Origin: Daedaleopsis sinensis
Taxonomy: Eukaryota; Basidiomycota; Agaricomycetes; Polyporales; Polyporaceae
Direction: 5' to 3'
NCBI GenBank assembly: GCA_033807695.1
Contig: CM066301.1
Span: forward strand, 3,906,001-3,970,000
Length of the DNA stretch: 64,000 nt
Positions 10,733-20,747 of the stretch are shown in pieces. The position numbers were made by a program, and so were the translations under genes. Within the stretch, counting starts at the first letter, position 1. The number at the start of each line of letters is the position of its first letter. Below the pieces are notes generated by a model. The model had not been told where the DNA came from. It made no database searches and saw only the letters and a program-made list of their open reading frames with translations.

Positions 10733-11872
10733 TCAAGTCACTGTCACGATCTGTCCTTTGCCGTCTTTCAGAATGACCAGTTCACAGTCAATCTTCTCGC
10801 CCGTGTCTTGACAGACGACGTCCGTGGGGTCAACGGGGTCGAACTTGATCTGCCTGCGCTCGACGAATGCCCGCCCCAGGACCACATCGAAGTGCGACTC
10901 CTCGGACAGGTACACGGAGTGCGTGGTCCGTGTGCGGCCGACGGTAATAGGCCACTTGCCCAGGCTGTGTGGCCAAGACCGGTCAGTATCGCACGTCCGG
11001 ACACGACCTGCCGCATGCTTACTTGACGAGCCCGCTATAGCCGTAGTGCCCTGGCGCAGCATCTCTGGGTATGAACCCGTTCTTGATCGCGAACTTGCGC
11101 GAGATGTATACGTGGCGGTACCCGTTCTTGAGCAGCATCCGGACTGCGCCAGGCACGCCGCGCGCAGCCACACGAACGCACGAAAACGCGAGCGACGTCA
11201 GGGCCCGCGGTGGGAACTAGTGCACATGGGCTCACCGTCGTTCACAGGGCCAATGCTGCCGGCAATCGTGCGGACGCCGTTCTCGCTGTGGAACTTCTCG
11301 AACTCCGTCTTGAACTTGGGCACGGTGTCCTTGGGGGCTGTTTCCTTGCTGCGCTTGCGCGACTTCCCACTCCGTGCGGACGTGCTGTCTGGGCTTGCCG
11401 GCATGCGTGGAGATGCAAGAGCAGGTTTCGGATGGAACATGTAGAACGAAGGGTTCCGGTAATGGGACAGCGGGGGCAGTGGTTGGTCTGGATCCCGGAC
11501 GTGTAGGACGGGTGCACTGTCGTTTCCAGGGGCCGAGGACTTCAGTCTCCACGTTAATATGGAGAAGTCGGACTCTGGCGACACAGTGAGAGATGATGAT
11601 AGGAATGGGCATGAGATAGGACGCACCATCATCCAAATTCCACACTGTGTTGCTCCATTCGTATTTCACCCACCCAGCACGCACAGGTTCGCCATGCAAC
11701 TCGTTGTACGCCTTCTTGCTCAATTTCTCATGCAAGGTATGAATGGTATCGTCGGAATCTGAGAGGTCAGATAGGGCCAATAACAGAAGCTCGAGAACTC
11801 ACCAGAAAATATGATAGCGAAGGACGACGACGGCGTATGTACGTCTAGGATGGTGGGACCATACTGCGCCAT
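10733..11872 (-). CDS. Retropepsin-like protein of unknown function, catalytic triplet apparently lost
   Basis: Five exons joined in phase from the ATG at 11872. The N-terminal ~75 residues (FSDSDDTIHTLHEKLSKKA and SNTVWNLDDESDFSILTWRL) resemble a ubiquitin-like or PB1 fold. A Ser/Lys-rich linker follows. The C-terminal ~115 residues read like a retroviral-type aspartic protease: MLLKNGYRHVYISRKFAIKN aligns by eye with the hALIDSGAxxxFI motif, and HFDVVLGRAFVERRQIKFDP with the hDVILGxxWL motif. At the catalytic position LKNG replaces the expected D-S/T-G. It ends KDGKGQIVTVT. I infer an old domesticated or non-catalytic retropepsin fold. A second ATG at 11914 is in frame, but 11872 is preferred. 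Confidence 0.65.
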
Positions 11873-12364
11873 GTTCGAGATCTTCTGTTGGGAGTGTGAC
11901 CAATGATATTTCACAGTGCTCGTTCTTCTGTCAAGTTCCTATGAAGTGCGGGCAGTGGTTGTTGTGCTGTTTGAGACGAGGTCGGACTCGCGCGCGGAAG
12001 TTGCAGACAAGCTTGTTGCGGTCAGCCATCGAGCCAGACTGCGCGAACCAGGCTTGAACTAAGCTTCCGTCCCGGATTCCGAAGCGCGGCTACCACTCAC
12101 GTGACCATCATCATGCTCGTGCGCAAGTACCTGTGTCACTGTGGAGTTGCCTGAACTCATCTCTAGCGGTCGAAAGGTGATACTAGTACTTAGATACTCT
12201 CACATTGAGAATGCGTTGGTAAGGGCCTAGGTGTCTGAGGCATTTGATCGAGCATTTGTTCAATAATCCACCGATTCACCACCGAGATAGCTACAAATCG
12301 TACCTGCCAGTGTTCGACAGCATGACACTATGATATCTACAGTCCAATCTGACGGCGACCTTTT
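11873..12364. other. Intergenic region
   Basis: 491 bp upstream of the retropepsin-like gene and 3' of the AA8-CBM1 gene. A CACGTG E-box-like site lies near 12098-12105. No gene recognised. Confidence 0.4.
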
Positions 12365-13551
12365 CTACTTACTACCCGGCTGACATTGACTGTAGAACGG
12401 AGCAGACACCGCGACACACGTGGAGCCGGAGGCACAGGCTGTAGGACCAGTCCAGCCATTGCCGCCGCACTAGACAAGAAAGTAGTATCAGTCGAGGGGG
12501 CAAGGGCTATCGTCTGTGAGACTGAAATACCTGTCCCCACTAAATATGCGGCAAGAGCAATCAGCCACCATTATACGACACAGCACGGCACATGGAGACA
12601 TACCACAGTCTGAGTGGCTTGGGGAGCACTGCTGGTGCTGGTCGGAGAGGTGGGAGTCGTTGACTGCGGCGGGGCTGGTGTGCTGGACGAAGAGCCGCTG
12701 ATGTATGAGTTGTACGAAGACGAGTGCGCAGCGCTAAGGTCAACGCCGAAGAAGTTGAAAAAGTCGTGTTCTTGGAAGCTCGAGTTGATGTCCGCAGGGT
12801 CGTCGACACCCGTGGTCGAAGAGGCGACATATGCAAGGACGGCGGTGCCGTTCAGATTTCCGCTGCCAAATGAACCCCCTTCCCACACGGTACAATTCTA
12901 CAGCGAAGGATGGTCAGTCAAGTTGAAGGCACTGTGCAAGTGCCAGTGACGTACCTGGCAGCGGAAGATGGCGTTGACGTGGGTGCTGTTCACCGTAGAA
13001 GCTGGAAGAAGTGTGATCTTGGGGCCGGCGTACGCCAATGGGAGAACATAGTCACTGAATGATTCATCACATCAGGCGGCGCTGTGATGCATAACCGGAA
13101 TGCTCGTGCCCAACTCACTCCGTCCAGCGTGGGCCAAGCATGATCTTGCTGCCGGAAGTCCACATGGGGAACAGAAGACTGTTGGACATTTGGCCCCCCA
13201 TGCTAATGCCAGACCAGCCATAGCTGGCGGGCGCAACGATCTGCACGATGTATTCATCAGACGGGGGCGTAGTGATGGGAGGGAGCACGACGCCAATGGT
13301 CATGTCCTCTTCGGCATCCTGCAAGCTCGACTTAGCTCAGATAGAAAGTGAGCTAACAGCAGAAGAGAACGTACGGTGATGCCTTGAAAGCAGATCTTGC
13401 TAGCAGCATCGCAATACGAAGAGGCTACCTGAGCCGACGCTGGGTTATACACATGTGAGTACTCGTTGACCGCAACGTCAGATGCAAACTAAGTACCTAG
13501 TGTAGCGGCAGCGAGAAATGCGAAGCCTGTAGCAATGAGTTTATGGGGCAT
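12365..13551 (-). CDS. Secreted AA8-type cytochrome b domain with C-terminal CBM1
   Basis: The start at 13551 gives a signal peptide (MPHKLIATGFAFLAAATLASA). The next ~190 residues match the cytochrome domain of cellobiose dehydrogenase: SYGWSGISMGGQMSNSLLF carries the likely haem-ligand Met, and QEHDFFNFFGVDL the likely haem-ligand His. A Ser/Thr/Pro linker leads to a CBM1: WGQ, then CGGNGWTGPTACASG, STCVAV, and PFYSQCQPG, with the conserved cysteines and aromatics. No flavin dehydrogenase domain is present, so this resembles carbohydrate-binding cytochrome b562 of white-rot fungi, thought to pass electrons extracellularly, for example to lytic polysaccharide monooxygenases. The WGQ of the CBM1 is encoded by a separate 9-nt exon at 12531-12539, between introns 12470-12530 and 12540-12603. 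Divergent from SNU13. Confidence 0.88.
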
Positions 13552-14078
13552 GATGAAAAGGCAAGCTCGATAGCAATTGCGCCTCCAGATGTGCTGAGAT
13601 GTGCTGGGCTCAGGTCCTACAGAGCCGCCTTCATATATCTGCGCGCAACGTACAAGCTTCTTGTGTGCATGTGTCTCGGAGGTGTATGAAACGAGTTCTA
13701 CCAGCATAGAACCGCAGATTAAGCGTCATGGCAGACGTGTCTATACATAGATCCAGCGTCGTATACTTGGACAAAGCGAGCGTTCGGACAATGTTCGCCA
13801 GAAGTCAGTGGCCACGAGTCTTACGGACTTAGATTTGGGCAGAAGACAGTCCAAGTCCAACCACAATCACGACGAAGCGGCGTCAACGGCTCGGATTGAT
13901 CGCACTGCCCAATTTGGACTGCCGGCTGTGCCGACAGCGTGTGGCGGAATTTTTGAGGCGCGCTCATCTGTCCGCTGCCTCTTGCACTCGTCCATTTCGC
14001 CGTTCACGCGAAGGATCAACTGACAACACACCGACCAAGGATCATCCATACGTGAGGTCGCTCTAAACATATCATACA
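13552..14078. promoter_or_regulatory. Divergent promoter region, AA8-CBM1 / SNU13
   Basis: 527 bp between the start codons of the secreted AA8-CBM1 gene (-) and SNU13 (+). Both promoters must lie here. No clear TATA or carbon-catabolite-repressor cluster was identified by eye. Confidence 0.4.
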
Positions 14079-14632
14079 ATGGCCGATACCGAAGCCAAGG
14101 CGAAGGCGTGGCCCCTGGCCGACGCCATCCTTAACAACTCCGTAATATTTTTTCACAGCATGGCCCGTGCCGTCTGTTGACTGTCGCTCTTCAGATTCTG
14201 GACCTTGTTGAACGTGCCTCGCAGTTCAAGCAGCTGAAGAAAGGAGCCAATGAAGGTCTGCCACGACTGTAGCTACTCCCATGACCCATAACCGATTCTG
14301 ACGGCGCGTTCTCCAGCCACGAAGACCCTGAACCGCGGTATCGCTGAGATCATCATCCTGACTGCGGACACTGAGCCGTTGGAGATTCTCCTCCATCTGC
14401 CCTTGCTTTGCGAAGAGAAGGTGAGTTCAATTTTTCGTCCTTGTGTGTTAGGCGCTGAACGTCATTCCAACAGAACGTGCCGTACATCTTCGTCGCGTCT
14501 AAGGCTGCTCTTGGCCGTGCTTGTGGAGTAACTCGCCCTGTTATCGCAGCGAGCATTACTACCAACGAGAACAGGGAGCTATCCAGCCAGATTCAGACCA
14601 TCAAGTTGGCAGTGGAGAAGCTCATGTACTGA
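14079..14632 (+). CDS. SNU13: SNU13, U4/U6.U5 snRNP and box C/D snoRNP protein (15.5K)
   Basis: A small L7Ae-family kink-turn RNA-binding protein, about 127 residues over four exons. It begins [16 protein letters not shown]. Family motifs are [18 protein letters not shown] (the RNA-contacting segment), [38 protein letters not shown] and [20 protein letters not shown]. It binds the U4 snRNA 5' stem-loop in the spliceosome and box C/D snoRNAs in the nucleolus. Introns follow LNNS, NE(A) and CEEK. Length and ending (EKLMY) are normal. It is convergent with UBC9, with 210 bp between stops. Confidence 0.96.
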
Positions 14633-14842
14633 GGAAGGTTTACCGGCCGCTCGTATCTCAGTGTTGTCTGCGCATTTTCATGTGGAGCACGAGCACCGCA
14701 TACTCTTCGGTGTGTAGTACTGTACAAAATTGAAAGTGTATTCCCCACAGCATCCGCATCCTAAGCACAGAGCGAACCGTATTATATATAGTGTGAATAA
14801 CCCGATAGCAAAACAGCAGATGAAAAATGACAAGGAACCTAT

Positions 14843-15710
14843 CTACTTCGGGATGTTTTCCCGAGCCTGCTGCTTGATACGGCGTCTGTATAAACATTGT
14901 AAGCTTCCGAGTAACTAGGAATGAGCCACATAACGTACTCGTATGCCACCTTGTCGTTCCTGGTTACGGCACATTTTCGATGAGTCCTGAGCAGAGAATG
15001 TACCAGAAGACCGATACGCACTTGAACATCGTGTAAGCATCGCTCTGCGCGGGATCGTTCACGTTGGGGTCGTTCAGAAGGTCCTGGATACCGAGGAGGA
15101 CCTGCGAAAGTGTCAGTAAATAGCATGCCAACCAGACCGGGTCTCCGGACCTGTTTGATCGTGATCGCGGGTTTCCAGGATTTCTCCTCGTCCAGAATAG
15201 AAAGACACACGGTCCCCGAGGGATACACGTTCGGATGGAACAACGGCGGCGTGAATTTGCCTGCGAGAGCTGAGCAAGCCGACCACGCCGAGGACAGAAA
15301 AAACCTTACACTTGGGTGGCTTAGATGGGTAATCTAAAAACATACTGAGCTCCCATGGGTCCATACGCACAAGCAAGATAGAACGAGTACCTTCAGGGAA
15401 GATCATCATCAGCTTGTAAATACCACCTTCCCATGGTGTCTAGAATCCATGCGCTGAGCCACCCACGCCAAGCGAGATCGAGTGGTTGTGGGGCAGACGT
15501 ACCCCTGCTTTTCCAGGAATGCCGACCTCCCACTCCAAGAGGTTCATGGAACCATCGGGAGCTTTGGTCGGTTTAGCATAGAAGCCCTGTACGAATGAGC
15601 GGATTTAGCGGGTATACGCAGAAACATGCGAGATTCACGCATACGAAAGGGTGGTCCTTGCGCCACTGCTTGCGCTCTTCGGCTAGACGGGCCCTGCAGA
15701 TTCCTGACAT
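14843..15710 (-). CDS. UBC9: SUMO-conjugating enzyme E2 (UBC9)
   Basis: E2 enzyme that transfers SUMO to substrates in the nucleus, about 158 residues over several exons. The start [20 protein letters not shown] is the canonical UBC9 N-terminus with the SUMO-binding helix. [20 protein letters not shown] contains the HPN motif and the catalytic Cys (in TVCLSIL). [11 protein letters not shown] and [20 protein letters not shown] are characteristic, and the protein ends after splicing in [15 protein letters not shown]. The last exon becomes visible only with the intron that interrupts the codon in YE. It is convergent with SNU13. Confidence 0.96.
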
Positions 15711-16399
15711 GGCGGTTAGAGATCAAGTCGAGCAGAGGTGGCGGAAGCACAAACGCGTGACGCGTAGCCGAGGACCGGGCACGGAAGTGACGGATTACGT
15801 CAGCAGAAAGTCACAGCAAAGTTCTGAGTCGCGCTGTTGGCGCTCTGGAGAAAGGACGCCGTGACGATCATATCAGCCTCCGCGGCGGAGAGTGATAAGT
15901 TGCTTGGACATTGTCACCGACGACCATGGCACGGCGCCCTTCGTGAACACCATCCTGAGGTAGGTGTCCGTCTCAGTCTCGACCTACCGGACCGCCCTTG
16001 ACGTGCGCACGCGTAGCAGGCCGTAATTGGTGTCGACTTCCGAACTTGACCTTCCGCGAGCTCGAGAGCCCCAACCGACGGCGCCCTTCTATTTCTCCAC
16101 GGGCTTTATCTCCACTCTATTTGAGTCAATCCTGTCCAAGATCTCCTGGACTCACTGCGAATTCAATCAGGCCACCATGAGCTGTAGGCGTCTTCTTCTC
16201 TCGGCCTTCCCGCTCTGACGTGATCCACCATCGCTCACTTTCTCAGTGGCTGGGCCTGACACCCTGCTAAGAAGCCTGCCCTTCATTCGGGCGTCAGCCA
16301 TAGCGCAGCCGCATATATACTCGTCGTCCAAAGAGTCGCCTCCTTACAGCTCGGTACTGTGCTCGTCCGGTGCCCACCGCTATCGCTAACCGCCGCCAC
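15711..16399. promoter_or_regulatory. Divergent promoter region, UBC9 / methyltransferase
   Basis: 689 bp between UBC9 (-) and the methyltransferase (+). A TATATA box at 16314-16319 lies about 85 nt upstream of the methyltransferase ATG. Short open frames at 15998-16218 show no recognisable domain and are more likely UTR or chance. Confidence 0.45.
16314..16319 (+). promoter_or_regulatory. TATA box candidate for the methyltransferase gene
   Basis: TATATA in a GC-rich background, about 80 nt before the ATG at 16400, a normal spacing for a fungal core promoter with a short 5' UTR. Confidence 0.4.
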
Positions 16400-18004
16400 A
16401 TGTCTCCCGACCAGGAAGATTCTATAGAGACGAGCTCCGACGGACGTAGCGCAAGCCCCGCCCCGTCGCTCTACTCGTTCTCGTCGTCCGTGGATGGCCG
16501 ATCAATGGTGGGCATCTCACTCGGTCTCGTCTGCCCAGTGCACTCACTAATGCCCCAAGCCGTGAACAGCTCAGACATGCTTACGGTCGTATCCTCAATA
16601 ACCAGAACGACGTACGTGGGCAGTCTCAGACCTAGTGAAACATGATGACTGACGGAACCCCGATAGACGTACTGCTTACCCGCGGTATGTCTAGCAGCGA
16701 AGTCGTGTGATGCTGGCGATATCGACCGCTCATCTACTTCATCAGGACACCGAGGAGCATCGAAGGCTCGACTTGCAGCATCAGGTCATCACGCTGGCAC
16801 TCGGCGGTTTATATCCCGCTCCCAATCTGGTCAGGCGAGCATTAGCTCCTCGGCCGGGGAAGATTCCAGCGATCCTCGATGTCGGTACAGGCAGCGGGAG
16901 CTGGTATGTGATCCATGCCAGGAAGGCGAGCTCGCTTACGCCTCGAAGACACTAACGCCGCCTATCTGTAGGGCCATTGATATGGCGATCGAATTTCCTT
17001 ATTGTACTGTCGTGGGCGTCGACCTCGTACCTCCAAGGGTTGATGGGTGAGTGATCCCTCATAACTGCGCGATCGGAATGTCGTTAACTATCGGACACGC
17101 ATTTGCAGAGATTTACCCCCAAATTGTCGGTACGTATAGCTCGCCGTTGTATTGAAGCGTTCCATTGCTCAATAGCGCCCATTGCGCAGCTTCGAAATAG
17201 ATGACGTGAGCGGAGTTCCTCGAAGCTCGCAAAGCCGCTAACCATCTAGGCTAGGCAAATCTCGGATTTAGTCATTACAAAGAATCGTTCGACGTAATAC
17301 ATGCGCGATCGATAGCCTCTGGTGTACGTCTTCTTTCCGCATCTATTCCTGCTAAACCGACATGTCTTTATCATCCAGATACGAGATTATCCTGCATTGC
17401 TTGCGGAATTTGCGGAAGCCCTGCGCCCGGGTGGGATTGTCCTTATAGGTGATGGGGATATGCAACTTTTCGACGAATGGCAAGAGCCTCTGGCCTTCAC
17501 CGAAGAAGGAGAACCTGAGTTCTCCTGGGTACACCGTGTCTTCTTTGCCGCGTATAACGCGATGAAGATGAGAGGCGGCAGCCCTGACTCCCCATCAATG
17601 TGCCCTACGTGGCTTCGAGGCATTGATTCATTCACCGACGTAAGTTGGCACAAGGTCTTCATTCCGATTGGGCCGTGGCGCTTTGGTAAGCGGCTCGTGT
17701 TCGACGTCCAGAGAACATGACGCTGATCAGCATGTTCACTAGCGGATCACCGTGAGCGGATAGTCACAGAAATGCTTCGTGACGACTGCCTAAGGCTTAT
17801 TGCGGGCCTCGCACCGCTACTACTGAGGTGATGTCCCCCTCATTACATTGATCGCGACCCCTTCAGGGCTGACCATGCCGTTACAGCGAGGGATACTTGC
17901 CAGAGAGCGTGGAGAAGATGCAGCGCGAGGCCACGGCAGAGTTACGTGAACTGCGTGTTCATCTACACAGCCGCTGGACGTTCGCCTGGGCTGTGAAGAA
18001 ATGA
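16400..18004 (+). CDS. SAM-dependent class I methyltransferase (LaeA/TAM-like), unknown substrate
   Basis: About 11 exons join in phase from the ATG at 16400 to the TGA at 18002. The N-terminus is a Ser-rich stretch. HAYGRILNNQNDTYCLPAD and EEHRRLDLQHQVI match the lead-in of agaricomycete TAM-type methyltransferases. ILDVGTGSGSWAIDMA is the SAM-binding motif I, VVGVDLVPPRVDG the acidic-loop motif, FDVIHARSIASG motif IV, and LRPGGIVLIGDGD motif VI. It ends SRWTFAWAVKK. Three internal exons are 18, 21 and 16 nt (16667-16684, 17109-17129, 17190-17205). Relatives include regulators and small-molecule methyltransferases; no substrate can be assigned and no biosynthetic cluster surrounds it. Confidence 0.85.
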
Positions 18005-19130
18005 GGACGGGGCGTGAGCCCGCCTCCGTGCGTTCCACGCAGAATGCGGTGCCGTACGAAACTCTCGCGCGCTCGCCTCCTCGAGCACACACGGTAAGTT
18101 GAACGTGGCGTCCGGTATGGAGCCGTACACACTTCCTGGCTGACATGTCCCTTTCTGGCAGTATTCGATGTCGATGCCCTGGCGGCTGGCGGATGGTTCT
18201 CCCCATCTCTGTGCTTTTCGTGCTCTCGCTTCTTTGTTTTGCTTTGAATTGGTTTGTTAAATTGCGAGTATGTGCCTGTGCTTCCATGAGTAAGTATCCT
18301 GTCGTCGTAGTTAGTGCCATGCGTTAGGATCATACTGCTTTCAACATGTACGTCATATCTGGACATGTAGGATTAATTTATGCCGTTGCTCGTGTCCTAG
18401 TCCTCACAGGATGTTCGGTCACCGCAATGGGGCGACGCCAGATTGGATGCTCCATTGACTCGGAGAGACGGAGCGCGAGGTTGTGGGCATGCTCTCCTCA
18501 GGGACATGCCCGAACCTGTGGCAGGGTCAGCATGCGCTGGACATTCCGACGTGCTGTTGGCTGGTGGCACGGCGAACCGCATTCTGCTCCATACCGATTA
18601 CCATATACTTACCAGGGTAACCTTACTGGTCTCCACTTGGATTAACTTCCATTAGGGGATTGATGAATCCAAGTACTAAGTGGGATCTGGTAGGTTGCAT
18701 CGTCAAGCCGGTGGTTCCTCAGGCTGCTGGTTTTAGGTCTCGTTTACTGATTGTCACGCAGAAAGTTGTCCGTCAACATATTCAACCCCAATACGGTGGA
18801 TACTTCGTACGAACCCCTAGGAATACTAGTATTACTCTCCATTAAACTTGATCGAAGTCGCGACTCGCTTTAGACGCATGTATGTGACTGGTGTGAAGTA
18901 AATATAGGTCACCTCTTAATGTCCCTAAGCAATTGTACAGGACCTCTTGATGGAGGGGAGGACGATTCAGCTACTGCGGCTGGCCCCAAGATTGAAAGGA
19001 GACTCTCGTCGGTCCGAACTTCCGAAGCTGCGGATTTGGATCGTCGGTGTCTGGTATGCACGTGACGGCAGACAGGAAGCGTGCGTCGCCTTTGGCGCTT
19101 GGGACGCATACGCGTCCGTCTACGACCACC
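18005..19130. other. Intergenic region upstream of PRE2
   Basis: 1.1 kb between two plus-strand genes. It is AT-richer than its surroundings around 18580-18900. A CACGTGAC E-box-like element lies near 19059-19066, about 70 nt before the PRE2 start. No coding or RNA gene recognised. Confidence 0.4.
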
Positions 19131-20407
19131 ATGAACTCGTTCCTCACCCGCTACTCGTCAACATCGCCCGACGCCGACATTCGTAAGGCCAAGGAGCTGT
19201 TTGGCGAGGACGAAGGCGTCTCTGACGCGATGTGGGGCTCTACCGGAGGCTTTGGGAACATGACGTCTGGTGTGCCCATGTTTAAGGTCCCTTCCGTGCA
19301 GGATGTGCGTAACGAGCTGCTGCCTGCGCGAGGTCCTAACAGAGTCTAATGCGGACATGGCCTTGTAGCCTACCTCTTTCCTCAGAGCGCATACAGACGA
19401 CCATGCAGACCCTTCGTGCCGAATCAAAATCAAGCACGGTACGACAACATTGGCTTTCCGATTCCAGGGAGGTGTCATTGTCGCGGTGGATTCTCGAGCT
19501 ACGGCGGGAAGTTATGTCGGTGAGTGCTCTCCGGTCTTGGGTCGTCGCTGTTGTTGACATGCACCAGCTTCGGGAACGGTGAAGAAGGTTATTGAGATCA
19601 ACCCATACCTCCTCGGGACTATGGCCGGTGGCGCAGGTGAGCACCATACCTACTGTTGTGTCATGCCGGAGTTATGATGCTGATATGAGTGTAGCCGACT
19701 GCCAATACTGGGAGACCTACCTCGGAATTCAATGCAGATTGCACGAGTTACGCAACCGGGAACGTATCTCCGTCGCCGCTGCGAGCAAGTACCTGAGCAA
19801 CCTCGTCTACAGCTACAAGGGTATGGGATTGAGCATGGTGCGTGATAATCGACATGTGCGCATCACGTCATCTGAAGGAGAAAATGTTCGCAGGGTACGA
19901 TGATCTGTGGATGGGACAAGACGGTATGTATTTCAGCCCAAGAGTCGTAGCATAATCATTGACCGAGTATTGCAGGGCCCCGCTATCTTCTATGTTGACT
20001 CCGATGGCACCCGACTGAAGGGCGATCTATTCTCTGTCGGTTCCGGTAGCACGTTCGCGTACGGTGTGCTGGACCAGGGATACCGGTGGGACCTGACCGA
20101 CGAGGAAGCTCAGGAACTTGGCAGGCGTAGCATTTACGCCGCTGGGCACCGAGATGCGTTCTCAGGTAACACCGTGAACCTGTACCACGTGAAGCAGGAC
20201 GGTTGGAAGTTCATCGGTATGTGTGCGAGGTGCTGTGGGTTAGCCGAATCGCTCACAGTTCTTCCTCTAGGCAACTACGATGTATCCGAGCTGCACTACA
20301 ACGGGCCTGGAGACGTGCCTGGTGCTCCTGGTCACGGTTATGGGTACGATATCCGTGTAGCTGGACGAACGTCTACGAACGCACCGGAACCGGAAGTCCA
20401 GGCGTAG
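19131..20407 (+). CDS. PRE2: Proteasome 20S subunit beta-5 (chymotrypsin-like, PRE2)
   Basis: Seven or more exons from the ATG at 19131. The first 82 residues are the propeptide, ending KHG; cleavage exposes the catalytic Thr (T83) of [20 protein letters not shown]. The catalytic Asp17 ([10 protein letters not shown]) and Lys33 ([15 protein letters not shown]) equivalents are present, followed by [33 protein letters not shown] and [21 protein letters not shown] 30-nt exon encodes [10 protein letters not shown]. The C-terminal tail ([19 protein letters not shown]) is somewhat longer than in yeast. The product is one of the three active subunits of the proteasome core and cleaves after hydrophobic residues. 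Confidence 0.97.
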
Positions 20408-20747
20408 AGTGTGTAGTGATGTAATTGTATTGTTGTAACAGCTCTCCGATTCAGAACGTCGAACTTTCGGTGTGGCTGCAGCTGAATGGTATCGCCTCAT
20501 ATGTCGCAAACTCAAGCTCAGAATTGTCTCTGTTCTGGCGCGACGTAAGTATGTACTGTCAAGGTGACCATGGACTGGAGCTCGGGAGATCGGAGATCGG
20601 AGCGAGATCTTGCAGTTGTGATCTGATGTCATACGCGACTTGCCTGAGCCGCCGGAGTTGCCTGGCTGCCCTCTTTCAGGCCTTGCTCCGCTCCTCCGTG
20701 CTGTACATATATATGCTCTCTGCTCTCCTCCTGCTGGGCTGGTGATC
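20408..20747. promoter_or_regulatory. Promoter region of the Sac2-type phosphatase
   Basis: 340 bp between the PRE2 stop and the next ATG. It contains TATATAT at 20708-20714, about 35 nt upstream of the ATG at 20748. A small tandem of GGAGATC (GGGAGATCGGAGATCGGAG) sits near 20583-20600. Confidence 0.4.

Noticed and set aside
16400..18004. Secondary-metabolite cluster around the methyltransferase
   Set aside because: No polyketide, peptide or terpene synthase, P450 or transporter lies nearby; neighbours are UBC9 and PRE2.
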